Shown here: positions 62,958 through 64,000 of the stretch, one piece after another
Layout: each line of letters starts with the position of its first letter
Numbering within the stretch: position 1 is the stretch's first letter
Assembly (NCBI RefSeq): GCF_036964665.1
Contig: NZ_JBAMDA010000001.1
Location: forward strand, 3,138,001 to 3,202,000
Reading direction: 5' to 3'
Source: Nitrobacter sp. NHB1
GTDB taxonomy: Bacteria; Pseudomonadota; Alphaproteobacteria; Rhizobiales; Xanthobacteraceae
DNA: 64,000 bases
Made by a program: the position numbers and the translations under genes
Notes under the pieces: model-generated
Database searches by the model: none
What the model was told of the DNA's origin: nothing
What the model saw: the letters and a program-made list of their open reading frames with translations, nothing else

Positions 62958-64000
62958 GGATGTCCCGGGTTCTGTTGAATTTTTGAAGAGGTCGGCGTTG
63001 CCCACCTTGAGCCGGTAGGCTCGGGGTGCTGATTCCACAAGGAGAGCAACGCCATGACGAGAGATATCACACCGGCTGGTTTGCCGGCGACCGGAGCTGT
63101 GGACGAAGCGTTTGCGGAAGTGCGGGCGAGCTTCGATCGGTTCTGCCTTACGGCAGGGATCGAAGTGCTCGGCACGATGATGGAGGCGGATGTCACGGCG
63201 GCCTGCGGGCCGCGCCACGGTCGCGATGCGGCGCGGCGGGCGCACCGTTGGGGCCGAACGCGGGGACGGATCGGCTTCCACGGCGGCAAGATCGAGGTCG
63301 AGCGCCCGCGGGCCCGGGGCGTGGACGGCCGCGAGATCACGATCCCGAGCTGGGAAACGGCGGCGCAGGAGGACTGGCTCGGTCGCTGGGCGATGAACCT
63401 GATGCTGATCAATGTGTCGACGCGCCGGTTCGGTCGCGCTGTCCGGCTGCCCGAGGGTGACGTGCTGGCACCGCCCGGATCGGGGGTTTCGAAGTCGGCG
63501 GCCTCGCGGAGGTTCGTAGCGCTGTCGGCGGCGCGGCTGGCCGACTTCATGGCTGCCGATCTATCCGCGCTCGACCTTCTGGTGGTGCAAATCGACGGGT
63601 TGCATCTCGGCGGCGATCTCGTGCTGGTCGCCGCGATCGGGGTTGACGGCGAAGGCAATAAGCATCCGCTGGCGCTGGTGGAAGGGGCGAGCGAGAACGC
63701 CGCAACGGTTCAGGCCCTGCTGGACAACATGGTCGCGCGCGGGCTCGACCCGACGATGCCAAGACTGTTTATCGTCGACGGCGCGAAGGCATTGTCGAAG
63801 GCGATCCGCCGCACCTTCGGTTCGGCCGCTGCGATCCAGCGCTGCCAGATCCACAAGGCGCGCAACATCATGGAACGCCTGCCGAAAGAGCATCATGCGG
63901 CCACCCGTCGGGTGCTGCGTCAGGCTTGGGAGCTCGATGACGCCGACAAGGCTGAAAAATTGATCCGCAATCTCGCGCGTCGACTCGACCAGCAATGGCC
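62958..64000 (+). mobile_element. IS256-family element, left part, continuing past the window
   Basis: GGGGATGTCCCGGGTTCTGT near 62957 begins the IS, 95 bp before the transposase start. The right end lies outside the window. Confidence 0.75.
63054..64000 (+). CDS. IS256-family transposase, 3' end outside window
   Basis: From ATG 63054 (AAGGAGAGCAACGCC upstream) the frame is open to the end of the window, 315 codons. It has the mutator-type motifs RWGRTRGRIGFHGGKIEVER, LLVVQIDGLHLGGDLVLVAA (first Asp), RLFIVDGAKALSKAIRRTFG (second Asp) and IQRCQIHKARNIMERLPKEH. No defect is seen in the visible part. Confidence 0.9.
   Translation, partial: MTRDITPAGLPATGAVDEAFAEVRASFDRFCLTAGIEVLGTMMEADVTAACGPRHGRDAARRAHRWGRTRGRIGFHGGKIEVERPRARGVDGREITIPSWETAAQEDWLGRWAMNLMLINVSTRRFGRAVRLPEGDVLAPPGSGVSKSAASRRFVALSAARLADFMAADLSALDLLVVQIDGLHLGGDLVLVAAIGVDGEGNKHPLALVEGASENAATVQALLDNMVARGLDPTMPRLFIVDGAKALSKAIRRTFGSAAAIQRCQIHKARNIMERLPKEHHAATRRVLRQAWELDDADKAEKLIRNLARRLDQQW

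Noticed and set aside
62849-63658. 269-codon minus-strand ORF opposite the IS256 transposase
   Set aside because: Antisense to a clear transposase; shadow composition.

Overview
The window is a chromosomal segment of an alphaproteobacterium, most likely of the Bradyrhizobium / Nitrobacter / Rhodopseudomonas / Afipia group. The evidence is the high GC, a CpdR-type response regulator beside hisN and an N-formylglutamate amidohydrolase, a DUF3551 secreted protein, many small Rhizobiales-type proteins (DUF1488, DUF2237 and others) and the IS types. The species cannot be fixed from the sequence alone.

Layout. (1) 1-8.45 kb is ordinary chromosome: an overlapping MarR regulator / OmpR-type regulator / histidine kinase operon, mobA, a PcfJ-like gene, hisN, a probable small RNA with its own promoter and terminator, N-formylglutamate amidohydrolase, cpdR and tRNA-Val(GAC). 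(2) 8.45-12 kb, just past the tRNA, holds a decayed second copy of a tRNA 3' end and a serine recombinase / DUF2924 / DUF3489 operon, which looks like the entry of an island. (3) 12.4-26.8 kb is a DNA-processing or defence cluster. It encodes a 1739-aa DUF4011-helicase-Vsr-type nuclease (the architecture known as Hhe), an AddB-like nuclease, an AddA-like helicase-nuclease, a 73-aa protein, a frameshifted NucS/DUF91-like nuclease and a protein that may be PLD-like. (4) 27-37 kb is a graveyard of IS701, IS5, IS21, IS3 and IS110 elements and an integrase fragment, with small secreted or membrane proteins between them. (5) 39.6-53.3 kb contains two rve-type IS elements. Each is interrupted by an almost identical 2658-bp serine-recombinase element, at the same codon of two different transposase genes. 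Between them lie an intact IS5, lpxD and a decayed cyclopropane synthase gene. (6) 53.5-62.6 kb has small conserved proteins, a cold-shock gene and a manA / glycosyltransferase / GH130 operon. (7) The window ends inside an IS256-family transposase.

The most notable observation is the serine-recombinase element at 40542-43199 and 49863-52520. Both copies are bounded by a 5-bp TACAA core and sit inside the conserved YYN...RTH.SL coding motif of DDE transposases, so the element appears to use other transposons as landing pads. Joining its two ends into a circle would place an ATG, which lies 14 bp past the recombinase stop codon, in frame with an otherwise start-less upstream gene. The element's genes would then form a closed operon only in the circular form. 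The second main candidate is the helicase-nuclease cluster in region 3, where an AddAB-like pair is followed by three small genes in a way I do not recognise as a described system.
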